From: an uncultured Porphyromonadaceae bacterium
Lineage (GTDB): Bacteria; Bacteroidota; Bacteroidia; Bacteroidales; Muribaculaceae
Length of the DNA stretch: 64,000 bases
Assembly (NCBI GenBank): GCA_905202215.1
Contig: CAJKRG010000002.1
Coordinates: 62,001 to 126,000 of the forward strand
Direction of reading: 5' to 3'
Of the stretch, positions 8,523 through 17,172 are shown in pieces. The stretch's first letter is position 1; each line of letters opens with the position of its first letter. The position numbers were made by a program, and so were the translations under genes. Under the pieces are notes generated by a model that worked only from the letters and a program-made list of their open reading frames with translations, did no database searches and was not told the origin of the DNA.

Positions 8523-11174
8523 ATGTCGCATACACATCAATATACGGGCCTTAATGCCCGACAAGTGGCTGAAAGCCGACAAGAGCATGGCGTCAATGTG
8601 CTTACTCCGCCGAAGCAGAAGTCTGTATGGAAACGTTTCTTGGAGAAGTTCCGCGATCCATTGATCATCATATTGTTGTGTGCCGGCATTCTGAGCGTTG
8701 CCATTTCTCTGTATGAGTATTATTGTCTCGGACAGGGTGCTTCCGTTTTTTTTGAACCGGCAGGGATATTTGTAGCCATAATCCTGGCGACAGGTCTGGG
8801 CTTTCTTCTGGAACTTAAGGCCGATCGCGAATTTGCTGTTCTCAACCGTGTGAACGACGATGAGGCAGTGCAGGTGATCCGCGAGGATCATGTCACCGAA
8901 GTGCCGCGTCGTGATATCGTTGTCGGTGATATCGTGTTTCTGTCTACCGGAGATGAGGTGCCGGCAGACGGTCGTCTTCTTGAGGCTGTGACTCTGAGCG
9001 TGGACGAATCATCACTTACCGGCGAGCCGATATGCTCCAAGGATGCGGATCCTGACAAAAATGATCCAGAAGCCACGTTCCCGTCGAATGAAGTGCTCCG
9101 CGGAACCAAAGTGATGGAAGGTCACGGAGTAATGCGTGTTGAAGCTGTCGGCGATGCGACAGAGAACGGCAAGGTATTCACTGCGGCCCAGATCGACAAC
9201 TCCGTCCGTACTCCGCTCGACAATCAGCTCGACCGTCTCGGGCGTCTTATCACGAGATTCGCATATATCGTCGGAATTGCGGTGATCGCAGGCAGGATTC
9301 TGATGTATTTCCTGCAGAATCCTACGTTCGGATGGCTTGAATTCGGAGCATACTTCCTACAGACCATCATGATAGCGGTTACTCTGGTGGTGTGTTCCGT
9401 TCCCGAAGGGCTGCCTATGGCGGTGACGATGAGTCTTGCATATTCGATGCGGCGAATGCTCCGCAGCAATAATCTTGTACGGCGAATGCATGCGTGCGAG
9501 ACCATGGGCGCTGCAACGGTTATCTGTACAGACAAGACAGGAACTCTTACGGAAAACCAGATGCGCGTATACAGCGCGGACTTTTATGGAGATCCGTCTG
9601 CCGATCTTGTCGCTCTCGGCATGGCGGTCAATTCTACCGCCGAACTCGATCTCACAGGATCGAAACCCAAGGCTATCGGGAACCCTACGGAAGGTGCTCT
9701 TCTGATATGGCTGCATTCACAGGGACGCGATTACGCTGCTTTGCGCGAGAGCGTCGTGCGAGTTGCCGAAATTCCTTTCAGCACCGAACGAAAATATATG
9801 GCTACCGAAGTACGCACTTCCGACGGTAAATTGCTTCTATTTGTGAAAGGCGCTCCCGAGATTGTGTTCGCCATGTGTTCGCGCCGACCTGAAAGTGTCA
9901 CGCCTGATATTGTAGAGAAAGCATTGTTGCAATATCAGAATCAGGGTATGCGTACCCTCGGTTTCGCATGGCAGCCGGTCAGGGAAGGTAAATCTCCGAT
10001 TGTCGATGGAAAGCTTGTTGATGCCGACCTGTGTTTTCTCGGTATTACTGCAATTTCCGACCCTGTGCGCGCCGATGTGCCGGCTGCTGTGAAAGAAGTA
10101 CTTGATGCTGGTATCGGAATTAAGATCGTGACCGGGGATACGCCGGCCACAGCCCGTGAGATCGGCCGTCAGATAGGTCTTGAAACCGCAGACGGAGAAA
10201 TTATCACCGGTCCCGAGTTCGCCCAGATACCCGACGCTCAACTGCCCGGACGCGTTAAGGACATAAAAATCATCGCGCGGGCGCGTCCGCTCGATAAGAA
10301 GCGTCTTGTCGAGGCTTTGCAGGCCGACGGTGAGGTGGTTGCCGTGACAGGCGACGGAACCAACGATGCGCCGGCTCTCAAATCGGCTCAGGTCGGTCTT
10401 TCGATGGGCGACGGTACTTCTGTGGCCAAGGAGGCTTCCGACATTACTATCATTGACAACTCTTTTGCCTCCATAGGGCGAGCCGTGATGTGGGGCCGTT
10501 CCCTCTACCGTAATATACAGCGATTCATCCTCTTCCAGATCACGGTTAATATCGTGGCATGCATTACTGTGCTTGGAGGTGCTTTTATGGGGCTGCAATC
10601 ACCGCTGACGGTTATTCAGATTCTTTGGGTCAATCTGATCATGGATACTTTCGCCGCTATTGCGCTTGCGTCGCTTCCGCCTACAGCCTCTGTAATGGCC
10701 GAAAAGCCGCGCCGAACGTCCGATTTCATCATCAGCCATCCTATGTGGCGTTTCATTCTCGGAAGCGGTGCCATTTTCTCTGTTTTCCTAATGGGGCTGC
10801 TCTTTTATATGCAGCATACTGATATTACATCGCTCGCTCAGATCGGTTCCGCACCCTGGTCTGTCGCCAAACACGAATTAAGTGCCTACGAACTCAGTCT
10901 GTTTTTTACAATTTTCGTATTTTTGCAGTTCTGGAACTTGTTTAACGCACGTGCTTTCGCTACCGGCCGGTCTGCATTCCATTTTCATGGTTGTGGCGGC
11001 TTCCTGAGTATCGTGGCGGTGATCCTTGTCGGTCAGATACTGATCGTGACTTACGGCGGAGAATGGTTCAATGTGGTTCCGCTCCGTCTCTCCGACTGGA
11101 TCATCATTATCGGCGGTACATCACTTGTGCTTTGGTTCGGTGAGCTATGGCGCCTGCTTTCACGCAGAAAATGA
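8523..11174 (+). CDS. Calcium-type P-type ATPase
   Basis: The 883-residue integral membrane pump has the full P2-type layout: an N-terminal cation-ATPase domain, an actuator domain with the SLTGEP motif, a PEGLPMAV motif in the fourth membrane helix, the phosphorylated aspartate in ICTDKTGTLT (Asp337), a nucleotide-binding domain with KGAPE, the TGDGTNDAPALK hinge, and a C-terminal transmembrane block. The PEGL motif and overall similarity point to Ca2+ export from the cytoplasm, but Mn2+ or other divalent ions are possible. Its TGA overlaps the ATG of the next gene, so it heads a run of closely spaced genes through folC. Confidence 0.9.
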   Translation: MSHTHQYTGLNARQVAESRQEHGVNVLTPPKQKSVWKRFLEKFRDPLIIILLCAGILSVAISLYEYYCLGQGASVFFEPAGIFVAIILATGLGFLLELKADREFAVLNRVNDDEAVQVIREDHVTEVPRRDIVVGDIVFLSTGDEVPADGRLLEAVTLSVDESSLTGEPICSKDADPDKNDPEATFPSNEVLRGTKVMEGHGVMRVEAVGDATENGKVFTAAQIDNSVRTPLDNQLDRLGRLITRFAYIVGIAVIAGRILMYFLQNPTFGWLEFGAYFLQTIMIAVTLVVCSVPEGLPMAVTMSLAYSMRRMLRSNNLVRRMHACETMGAATVICTDKTGTLTENQMRVYSADFYGDPSADLVALGMAVNSTAELDLTGSKPKAIGNPTEGALLIWLHSQGRDYAALRESVVRVAEIPFSTERKYMATEVRTSDGKLLLFVKGAPEIVFAMCSRRPESVTPDIVEKALLQYQNQGMRTLGFAWQPVREGKSPIVDGKLVDADLCFLGITAISDPVRADVPAAVKEVLDAGIGIKIVTGDTPATAREIGRQIGLETADGEIITGPEFAQIPDAQLPGRVKDIKIIARARPLDKKRLVEALQADGEVVAVTGDGTNDAPALKSAQVGLSMGDGTSVAKEASDITIIDNSFASIGRAVMWGRSLYRNIQRFILFQITVNIVACITVLGGAFMGLQSPLTVIQILWVNLIMDTFAAIALASLPPTASVMAEKPRRTSDFIISHPMWRFILGSGAIFSVFLMGLLFYMQHTDITSLAQIGSAPWSVAKHELSAYELSLFFTIFVFLQFWNLFNARAFATGRSAFHFHGCGGFLSIVAVILVGQILIVTYGGEWFNVVPLRLSDWIIIIGGTSLVLWFGELWRLLSRRK

Positions 11175-11728
11175 CTATGTTAGTATTTTTAAAATATCTG
11201 ATTCAACTTCTTCTGTCGCCGTCGCACGGATGGGAAGACATAGAAAACCACGACCCCGATCCTGAAGAGATGACCCGGGCCGGTCTATATCCTCTTATGG
11301 GAGTGGCGGCCGCTACGGAGTTTCTGTCGTTTTTCTATGAGCGCCATGTCGAACTTGCCACGGTGCTCATACGTGCGGTTGCTGATTTCGGCGCATATTT
11401 TGTGTCGGTCTTTATCGCAAAGCTCATATTCGACTACTATCTTGGCCCCCTTACTGCCAAAGGTCATTTCGATACCCGGCGAGCGGCTACTCTGACGGTT
11501 GCGGGGCTTGGCCTTATGGTGCTCATACAGATAATAAGCAACTGTCTCCCCTGGAGCGTAATGCTTGTGCGTTTTCTGCCGCTGTATGTCGTACTGGTGC
11601 TGTTCAAGGCCATACCTTATATGGAAGTACGCCGCGGGTGTGAAATGCGTTTTCTTCTTGTGTCAGCCGGTGCTGTTGTAGCCGTACCTCTCCTTATATA
11701 CTATCTTCTCTACTTCATTATTCCATGA
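11171..11728 (+). CDS. Yip1-like multi-pass membrane protein
   Basis: A 185-residue protein with about five hydrophobic segments. The N-terminal sequence with SPSHGWEDI, followed by membrane helices, resembles Yip1-domain (DUF1282-like) bacterial proteins of unknown function. The ATG at 11171 overlaps the ATPase stop (ATGA); a second ATG at 11177 is an alternative start. Its own stop overlaps the smpB start by the same ATGA arrangement, so it sits translationally coupled between an ion pump and smpB. No catalytic motif is seen. Confidence 0.65.
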   Translation: MTMLVFLKYLIQLLLSPSHGWEDIENHDPDPEEMTRAGLYPLMGVAAATEFLSFFYERHVELATVLIRAVADFGAYFVSVFIAKLIFDYYLGPLTAKGHFDTRRAATLTVAGLGLMVLIQIISNCLPWSVMLVRFLPLYVVLVLFKAIPYMEVRRGCEMRFLLVSAGAVVAVPLLIYYLLYFIIP

Positions 11729-12183
11729 AACCCAAAGAAATAAATATAAAAAACCGAAGAGCTACCTTCGACTATGAGATCATTGAGACTTTCACAGCCG
11801 GTCTGGTGCTCACAGGAACTGAAATAAAGTCGATCCGCGAAGGCCATGCCTCGTTGGTCGATACTTTCTGTTATATCAGTGCCGCCGGCGAGGTCTGGGT
11901 CAAGAACATGAACATCGCCCAGTATTTCTATGGTACTTACAACAACCATGAGGCTCGCCGCGACCGCAAATTGCTGCTTAACCGCAAGGAAATAGCCAAA
12001 CTTGCAAAGAACGGCCGCGATGCAGGATATGCCATCGTACCGCTGCGTCTGTTTATCAACGATCGCGGGCTTGCCAAACTTGTCATCGGCATTGCCCGGG
12101 GCAAGAAGGAATACGACAAACGCCAGTCGATCAAGGAGCGCGAAGATAAACGCGCCCTTGCACGTATCATGCAAAAACGCTGA
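11725..12183 (+). CDS. smpB: SsrA-binding protein SmpB
   Basis: The 152-residue protein matches SmpB throughout: an opening with INIKNRRATFDYEI, the TGTEIKSIREGHASLVD core, and a basic C-terminal tail (KEYDKRQSIKEREDKR) that enters the ribosomal decoding site. It binds tmRNA and brings it to stalled ribosomes. The tmRNA gene is not in this window. It starts in an ATGA overlap with the membrane-protein gene and is followed after 5 bp by mutS2. Confidence 0.96.
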   Translation: MKPKEINIKNRRATFDYEIIETFTAGLVLTGTEIKSIREGHASLVDTFCYISAAGEVWVKNMNIAQYFYGTYNNHEARRDRKLLLNRKEIAKLAKNGRDAGYAIVPLRLFINDRGLAKLVIGIARGKKEYDKRQSIKEREDKRALARIMQKR

Positions 12184-12188
12184 TACCG

Positions 12189-14654
12189 ATGGAGTTTGAA
12201 AAGAAAATCGGATTCGACTCCGTCCGAGAGCATGTGACGCGTCTGTGTATTTCACAGCTTGGCCGCGACAGGTGCGCCGATATGACTTTCGAGAATTCGC
12301 CGGCTGTTGTGCGTATGCGCCTCGAAGAAACCGCGCAGATGCTCGCCATACTTAATTCCGACAATGGTTTCCCGGCCGAAGCTATCCATGACCGTCGCCA
12401 GCTCCTTGCTTCTCTGCGTGTGCCCGGCACATTTCCATCGGAGGGTGAGCTTCCAGGTCTTCGCGCTTCGCTCGGGGCGATGGCTGCGATTGCCGGATTT
12501 TTCGCGAAATTGCGTACAGACGACGGTGCCAAATCGCCTTATCCGGCTCTTGATGCCATAGCCCGTGATCTCTTTACTTTTCCGCATATCGTTGCGGCTA
12601 TCGACCGTATAATCGACCGTAATGGCGAGATCAAGGACAATGCGTCGCCCGAGCTGGCTGAAATCAGACGTTCGATGGCTGCTGCGGCGGCATCGATCAA
12701 TTCGGCCATGCGCCGTGTCATTGCCTCGGCCGTGCGCGAGGGATATCTGGAATCGGATACCATGCCGTCGGTTCGCGACGGTCGTCTTGTCATACCTGTG
12801 GCTCCGATGTATAAACGAAAGATCTCCGGTATTGTGCAGGGCGAGTCGGCCTCGGGAAAAACATACTTCATCGAACCTGCCGAGGTTGTAGAGGCCAACA
12901 ACCGCCTGCGCGAGCTTACGGCCGACGAGCGCCGCGAAATCGTGCGTATTCTCACTGCTTTTGCCGATTCGCTACGTCCCGATATCGATGAGCTTCTCGG
13001 AGCTTTTGATATTTTGGGGGAGTTCGATTTTATATATGCCAAGGCACGCTATGCCCGCGATATAGAGGCGGTGCTGCCGAATCTGGCTGACGGGCCCGAA
13101 CTGGAGTGGTACCACGCATGTCATCCGGGGCTAAGGCTCGCTCTCGAGCGTCAGGGCAAAGAGATCGTGCCTCTCGACATACGGCTGACACCGGAACAGC
13201 GTCTTCTGATCATTTCCGGACCGAATGCCGGTGGCAAATCTGTGACACTCAAGACTGTCGCCATAGTGCAGTATATGCTTCAGTGCGGTCTGCTGCCTCC
13301 GGTTTACTCTAATTCCCATATCGGCGTTTTCGACCGTATCTTTCTGGATATCGGCGATGACCAGTCGATAGAGGATGATCTCAGTACCTACTCTTCGCAT
13401 CTGCGCAATATGAAGTGTTTTATCACGCAGGGCGATGCGCGTACGCTCGTTCTTATCGATGAATTCGGGGGCGGTACAGAACCTCAGATAGGCGGCGCAA
13501 TAGCACAGGCTGTTCTCAAACGGCTGAATGAAAAAGGGATGTGGGGTGTCATCACCACTCATTATCATAATCTCAAACAGTTTGCGGAGGAAACTCCCGG
13601 TCTGGTGAACGGCTCAATGCTTTACGACCGAAACCGTATGCAGCCTATGTTCAGGCTTGCGGTAGGGCAGCCGGGCAGTTCTTTTGCTATCGAGATAGCA
13701 CGGAAGACCGGACTGCCCGACGATATAATCGAAGATGCGAAATCGATTGTAGGAAGCGACTATGTGAATATGGACCGCTACCTTCTCGATATAGGCCGCG
13801 ACCGCCGTTACTGGGAGCGTAAGCGCGATTCCATACGACAAAAAGAAAAACAGCTTGAGGAGACTCTTGCACGCTATGAGGCTGAAATGGAGAATCTGAG
13901 GCAGAAGCGTCGTGAAATCATCGGAGAAGCCCGCACGGAAGCACATAAGATTCTCGAAGGCAGTAATGCGGCCATTGAGCGGACAATACGCGAGATACGC
14001 GAGGCCCAGGCTGAAAAAGATCAGACGCGTCAGGCCCGTGAGAAACTTGAGGCCGAGCGTCGACAGCTTGAAGGAAGTCATGACGAGGTTCATCCTCTGT
14101 TGTCCCGGAAATTGCCGGGTAAGAAAAAGCCGTCCCGTCCGTCGGCGCCACGGCCATCCGACGACCGTCCGATTGCTGTAGGCGACAATGTCGTGATGGC
14201 CGACGGCGCATCGACTGTTGGTACCGTTGTCGAAATCAACGGCAAGGAAGCTACCGTTGTTTTCGGTCAGATAAAAACCAGAGTGAACCTTGCGCGGCTT
14301 AAGCGTACTATTCGGTCGGCTTCGAGCGGTGCTGCGAAAAGCGGCATTGTAGAGTCGAAAGGCTATCTGTCGGCACAGACTTCCGATGCCAGCCGCGAAC
14401 GGCAGCTTGCATTCAGCCAGCAACTCGACGTACGAGGTATGCGTGCCGATGAGGCGGTGCAGGCAGTGATGTACTATATTGATGATGCCATTCAGTTCAA
14501 CAGCAGCCGGGTGCGTATCCTTCATGGTACGGGTACCGGGGCATTGCGGCAGGTGATACGGCAATATCTCGGCACAGTCGGTGCCGTGAGCCGCTACCAT
14601 GACGAGGATGTGCGTTTCGGAGGCCCGGGCATAACTGTTGTAGAGTTTGATTAA
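12189..14654 (+). CDS. mutS2: Endonuclease MutS2
   Basis: The 821-residue protein lacks the mismatch-recognition domain of MutS and has the MutS2 order: a clamp/lever region, an ABC-type ATPase with Walker A GPNAGGKS (residues 344-351) and Walker B LVLIDEFGGGTEP, a long charged coiled coil (about 500-640), a KOW-like segment, and a C-terminal Smr domain with LDVRG (about 745) and HGTGTGALR. Family members act on branched DNA to limit recombination, and some rescue collided ribosomes. The smpB neighbour makes the ribosome-rescue role worth noting, although the adjacency alone proves nothing. Confidence 0.95.
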   Translation: MEFEKKIGFDSVREHVTRLCISQLGRDRCADMTFENSPAVVRMRLEETAQMLAILNSDNGFPAEAIHDRRQLLASLRVPGTFPSEGELPGLRASLGAMAAIAGFFAKLRTDDGAKSPYPALDAIARDLFTFPHIVAAIDRIIDRNGEIKDNASPELAEIRRSMAAAAASINSAMRRVIASAVREGYLESDTMPSVRDGRLVIPVAPMYKRKISGIVQGESASGKTYFIEPAEVVEANNRLRELTADERREIVRILTAFADSLRPDIDELLGAFDILGEFDFIYAKARYARDIEAVLPNLADGPELEWYHACHPGLRLALERQGKEIVPLDIRLTPEQRLLIISGPNAGGKSVTLKTVAIVQYMLQCGLLPPVYSNSHIGVFDRIFLDIGDDQSIEDDLSTYSSHLRNMKCFITQGDARTLVLIDEFGGGTEPQIGGAIAQAVLKRLNEKGMWGVITTHYHNLKQFAEETPGLVNGSMLYDRNRMQPMFRLAVGQPGSSFAIEIARKTGLPDDIIEDAKSIVGSDYVNMDRYLLDIGRDRRYWERKRDSIRQKEKQLEETLARYEAEMENLRQKRREIIGEARTEAHKILEGSNAAIERTIREIREAQAEKDQTRQAREKLEAERRQLEGSHDEVHPLLSRKLPGKKKPSRPSAPRPSDDRPIAVGDNVVMADGASTVGTVVEINGKEATVVFGQIKTRVNLARLKRTIRSASSGAAKSGIVESKGYLSAQTSDASRERQLAFSQQLDVRGMRADEAVQAVMYYIDDAIQFNSSRVRILHGTGTGALRQVIRQYLGTVGAVSRYHDEDVRFGGPGITVVEFD

Positions 14655-14671
14655 GAGTATGTATTGAAAAA

Positions 14672-15232
14672 ATGTTAGGAAATCTATTTCTGACCTTTGC
14701 CAAAATCGGCGCTTTTACTTTCGGTGGCGGGTGGGCCATGATTTCGATTATCGAGCGTGAGGTTGTTGACAAACATAAATGGCTCAGACGCGAGGAATTT
14801 CTCGATCTTCTTGCAGTAGCGCAGTCGCTGCCGGGTATTCTGGCTGTCAATATATCTGTAGTTGTCGGCGATAAGCTTCGTGGACTCAAAGGCAGCGTGG
14901 CCGCTGCCGCCGGAACCATCATGCCTTGTTTCCTCATAATTCTGGCCATAGCCATGTTCCTTACGCCCGAGACAATAACCTCCAATCCCGTGCTTACAGC
15001 CATATTCAAAGGCATAAGACCGGCTGTTGTCGCGCTCATAGTAGCTCCTGTGATAACAACGGCGCGTTCGGCCGGAATCGGTTGGAAGACCGCGTGGATA
15101 CCTGCTGTCGTGGCGCTGCTCATATGGTCGAAATTACCTGTTCTGTCCAATCCTATTCTGTATATAGCGCTCGGCGGTCTCACCGGCTGGTGGCTGGCCC
15201 GTCGCAGTCATAAAATATTGAAAGAAAAATGA
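14672..15232 (+). CDS. Chromate transporter family, half-size subunit 1
   Basis: A 186-residue membrane protein with one CHR domain: GAFTFGGGWAMISIIEREVVD near the start and a LPGILAVNIS stretch are family landmarks. Full-length ChrA has two such domains in one chain; here they are encoded by two adjacent genes that probably form a heterodimer of opposite membrane orientation. The stop overlaps the next start. The substrate may be chromate or another oxyanion; the family name is not proof. Confidence 0.85.
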   Translation: MLGNLFLTFAKIGAFTFGGGWAMISIIEREVVDKHKWLRREEFLDLLAVAQSLPGILAVNISVVVGDKLRGLKGSVAAAAGTIMPCFLIILAIAMFLTPETITSNPVLTAIFKGIRPAVVALIVAPVITTARSAGIGWKTAWIPAVVALLIWSKLPVLSNPILYIALGGLTGWWLARRSHKILKEK

Positions 15233-15801
15233 TGATCTATCTGCGTCTGATCTGGAGCTATCTGAAAATAGGCTTCTTCGGTTTCGGGGGCGGCTACGCC
15301 ATGCTTGCGCTTATCGAAAACGAGATTGTGACTCCGGGCTGGATAAGCGAACAGACATTTACCGATATTGTCGCAATCTCGCAGATGACGCCGGGGCCTA
15401 TAGGTATCAACTCTGCGACATACATCGGTTATGTGGCCCCCGGAGTATCCTCGCCCGAACTATCTTCCCCTTTGTGGGGAATTCTGGGATCTCTTCTCTG
15501 CACTCTCGTGGTGATTCTGCCTTCCTTTGTGCTTGTACGCTATGTGGGTCATTACATCAGCCGGCATCGCGACAGCATTGTTCTCAAGGGAATTTTCGCA
15601 GGACTCCGTCCTGTAGTCGTCGGACTGATCGCTTCGGCTGCCCTCCTGCTGATGAACGGGCAGAATTTCGGCACGGAGACTCCCGAAATAATAAAAAGCA
15701 TACTTCTGTCGCTTGCAGCGCTGGCAACGGTTCTTTTCACCAAGATTCACCCTATAGCCGTGATATGTGCGGCCGGGCTGATCGGTTATCTCATATTCTG
15801 A
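15229..15801 (+). CDS. Chromate transporter family, half-size subunit 2
   Basis: The 190-residue partner of the preceding protein, with the matching CHR landmarks FFGFGGGYAMLALIENEIV and QMTPGPIGINSATYIG. It begins with two consecutive ATG codons overlapping the upstream stop and ends in a TGATG overlap with folC. Both halves are intact and of usual half-size length, so this is a genuine split pair rather than a broken ChrA. Confidence 0.85.
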   Translation: MMIYLRLIWSYLKIGFFGFGGGYAMLALIENEIVTPGWISEQTFTDIVAISQMTPGPIGINSATYIGYVAPGVSSPELSSPLWGILGSLLCTLVVILPSFVLVRYVGHYISRHRDSIVLKGIFAGLRPVVVGLIASAALLLMNGQNFGTETPEIIKSILLSLAALATVLFTKIHPIAVICAAGLIGYLIF

Positions 15802-17096
15802 TGGCATATCAAGATTCGATTGAATGGCTTTTCAACCAGGTGCCCATGTTTCAGAACGTAGGCGCCAAAGCTTATAAGCCGGGACTGGGCACTACGCTCG
15901 CTCTGGCTGCCGGGTATGGCAATCCTCACAAGGCTTTTCCGACGATTCATATTGCCGGAACAAATGGCAAAGGAAGCACCGCGCATACTATTGCCGCAGT
16001 TCTTCAGGCTTCGGGGTACAAGGTGGGGCTGTATACATCGCCTCATCTTGTCGATTTCCGGGAAAGGATACGGGTGAACGGTATTCCTGCCGACAAAGAT
16101 TTCGTCGAGCGTTTTATCGAGGATTTCAGAGCATCGACGACAAGAGCTTTTGAACCAAGCTTTTTCGAACTTACAACGGTGATGGCATTCCGCTATTTCG
16201 CCGATTGCGGCGTGGATGTCGCTGTGATAGAAACGGGTCTTGGCGGACGTCTTGACAGTACAAATATCCTTTCGCCGTTACTCAGCATAATAACAAATAT
16301 ATCGCTCGATCATATGGCCCTTCTGGGCGATACTGAAGAGAAGATCGCCGCTGAAAAGGCCGGTATCATCAAGCCTCTAACGCCCGTAGTGATCGGTTGT
16401 GCGGAAGGCGCAGTCCGTAAAGTTTTCGAGGACAAGGCCGCTCAGATGCATGCGCCTGCCGTCTTTGCGTGCGACCGACATCTGTTTTCTCCGTCGTTTG
16501 AGGTCGATCGCATCCGTTATTCGGGCACGCCGTGGGGCGATATTGAAGGCGAGCTTACCGGAGACTGTCAGGTCGAAAATGCGGCTACGGTTTTTACAGC
16601 CCTATCCATACTTAAGGATAGTTTCAATGCAATTGATTGCGCCTCTGTTGCCAAAGGCTTTTCCGAAGTATGTGAACTCACCGGGCTGATGGGCCGCTGG
16701 ATGACAATAAAAGATGCTCAGGTCCGCACCATCTGCGATACAGGCCATAATATCGGCGGCTGGAAATGGCTCGGCCCCAGACTTGGGGAGATTGCCGGAG
16801 GAAAGGGAACTCTGCGCATGGTTGTCGGTTTTGTCAACGATAAAGATGTCAGCGCCATCATGGGTGAAATGCCTTCGGGAGCCGTGTATTACTTCGCCAC
16901 ACCGTCGGTGCGCCGCGGCCGTGAGGCTTCTTCCACGCTCGAAACCGCCCGTGCAGCCGGATTGGACGGAAGGGCTTTTGATTCGGTTGCCGAAGCATAC
17001 AAGGCAGCCTGTGAGGATGCTTCGTCGGACGACACTGTCTTTGTCGGAGGCAGTACTTTCATAGTCGCCGATCTACTGTCGTATCTGAATCGATAG
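15801..17096 (+). CDS. folC: Folylpolyglutamate synthase / dihydrofolate synthase
   Basis: The 431-residue protein carries the Mur-ligase-family P-loop HIAGTNGKGSTAHTI, the TSPHLVDFRERIRVNG motif specific to FolC, and the ETGLGGRLDSTN motif. It adds glutamate to folates and probably also makes dihydrofolate from dihydropteroate. The open frame extends upstream to 15474 within the transporter gene, but the ATG at 15801, overlapping the upstream TGA, gives the conserved N-terminus. It is the last gene of the run that starts at the P-type ATPase and is followed by a strong hairpin. Confidence 0.95.
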   Translation: MAYQDSIEWLFNQVPMFQNVGAKAYKPGLGTTLALAAGYGNPHKAFPTIHIAGTNGKGSTAHTIAAVLQASGYKVGLYTSPHLVDFRERIRVNGIPADKDFVERFIEDFRASTTRAFEPSFFELTTVMAFRYFADCGVDVAVIETGLGGRLDSTNILSPLLSIITNISLDHMALLGDTEEKIAAEKAGIIKPLTPVVIGCAEGAVRKVFEDKAAQMHAPAVFACDRHLFSPSFEVDRIRYSGTPWGDIEGELTGDCQVENAATVFTALSILKDSFNAIDCASVAKGFSEVCELTGLMGRWMTIKDAQVRTICDTGHNIGGWKWLGPRLGEIAGGKGTLRMVVGFVNDKDVSAIMGEMPSGAVYYFATPSVRRGREASSTLETARAAGLDGRAFDSVAEAYKAACEDASSDDTVFVGGSTFIVADLLSYLNR

Positions 17097-17116
17097 ATAT
17101 ATTCTGAATATAAAGA

Positions 17117-17160
17117 CGTCGGGGAAATGCCGTTGACAGCATTTCCCCGACGCTCTGTCT
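17117..17160. terminator. Bidirectional terminator between folC and the T9SS cargo gene
   Basis: A perfect 14-bp stem: CGTCGGGGAAATGC (17117-17130) with its complement at 17139-17152 around an 8-nt loop. It lies between convergent genes, with a TCT/T-rich side on the plus strand and TTTA on the minus strand. Confidence 0.8.
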
Positions 17161-17172
17161 TTACAAGTCGTG

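Noticed and set aside
8344..8535. A 63-codon minus-strand frame before the P-type ATPase
   Set aside because: It overlaps the ATPase start, has no ribosome-binding context, and no family resemblance.
13614..14600. A 328-codon minus-strand frame opposite mutS2
   Set aside because: Shadow of a clear MutS2/Smr coding strand.
15474..15800. An N-terminal extension of folC inside the transporter gene
   Set aside because: The conserved FolC sequence starts at the ATG at 15801, which overlaps the upstream stop. The extension is the transporter in another frame.
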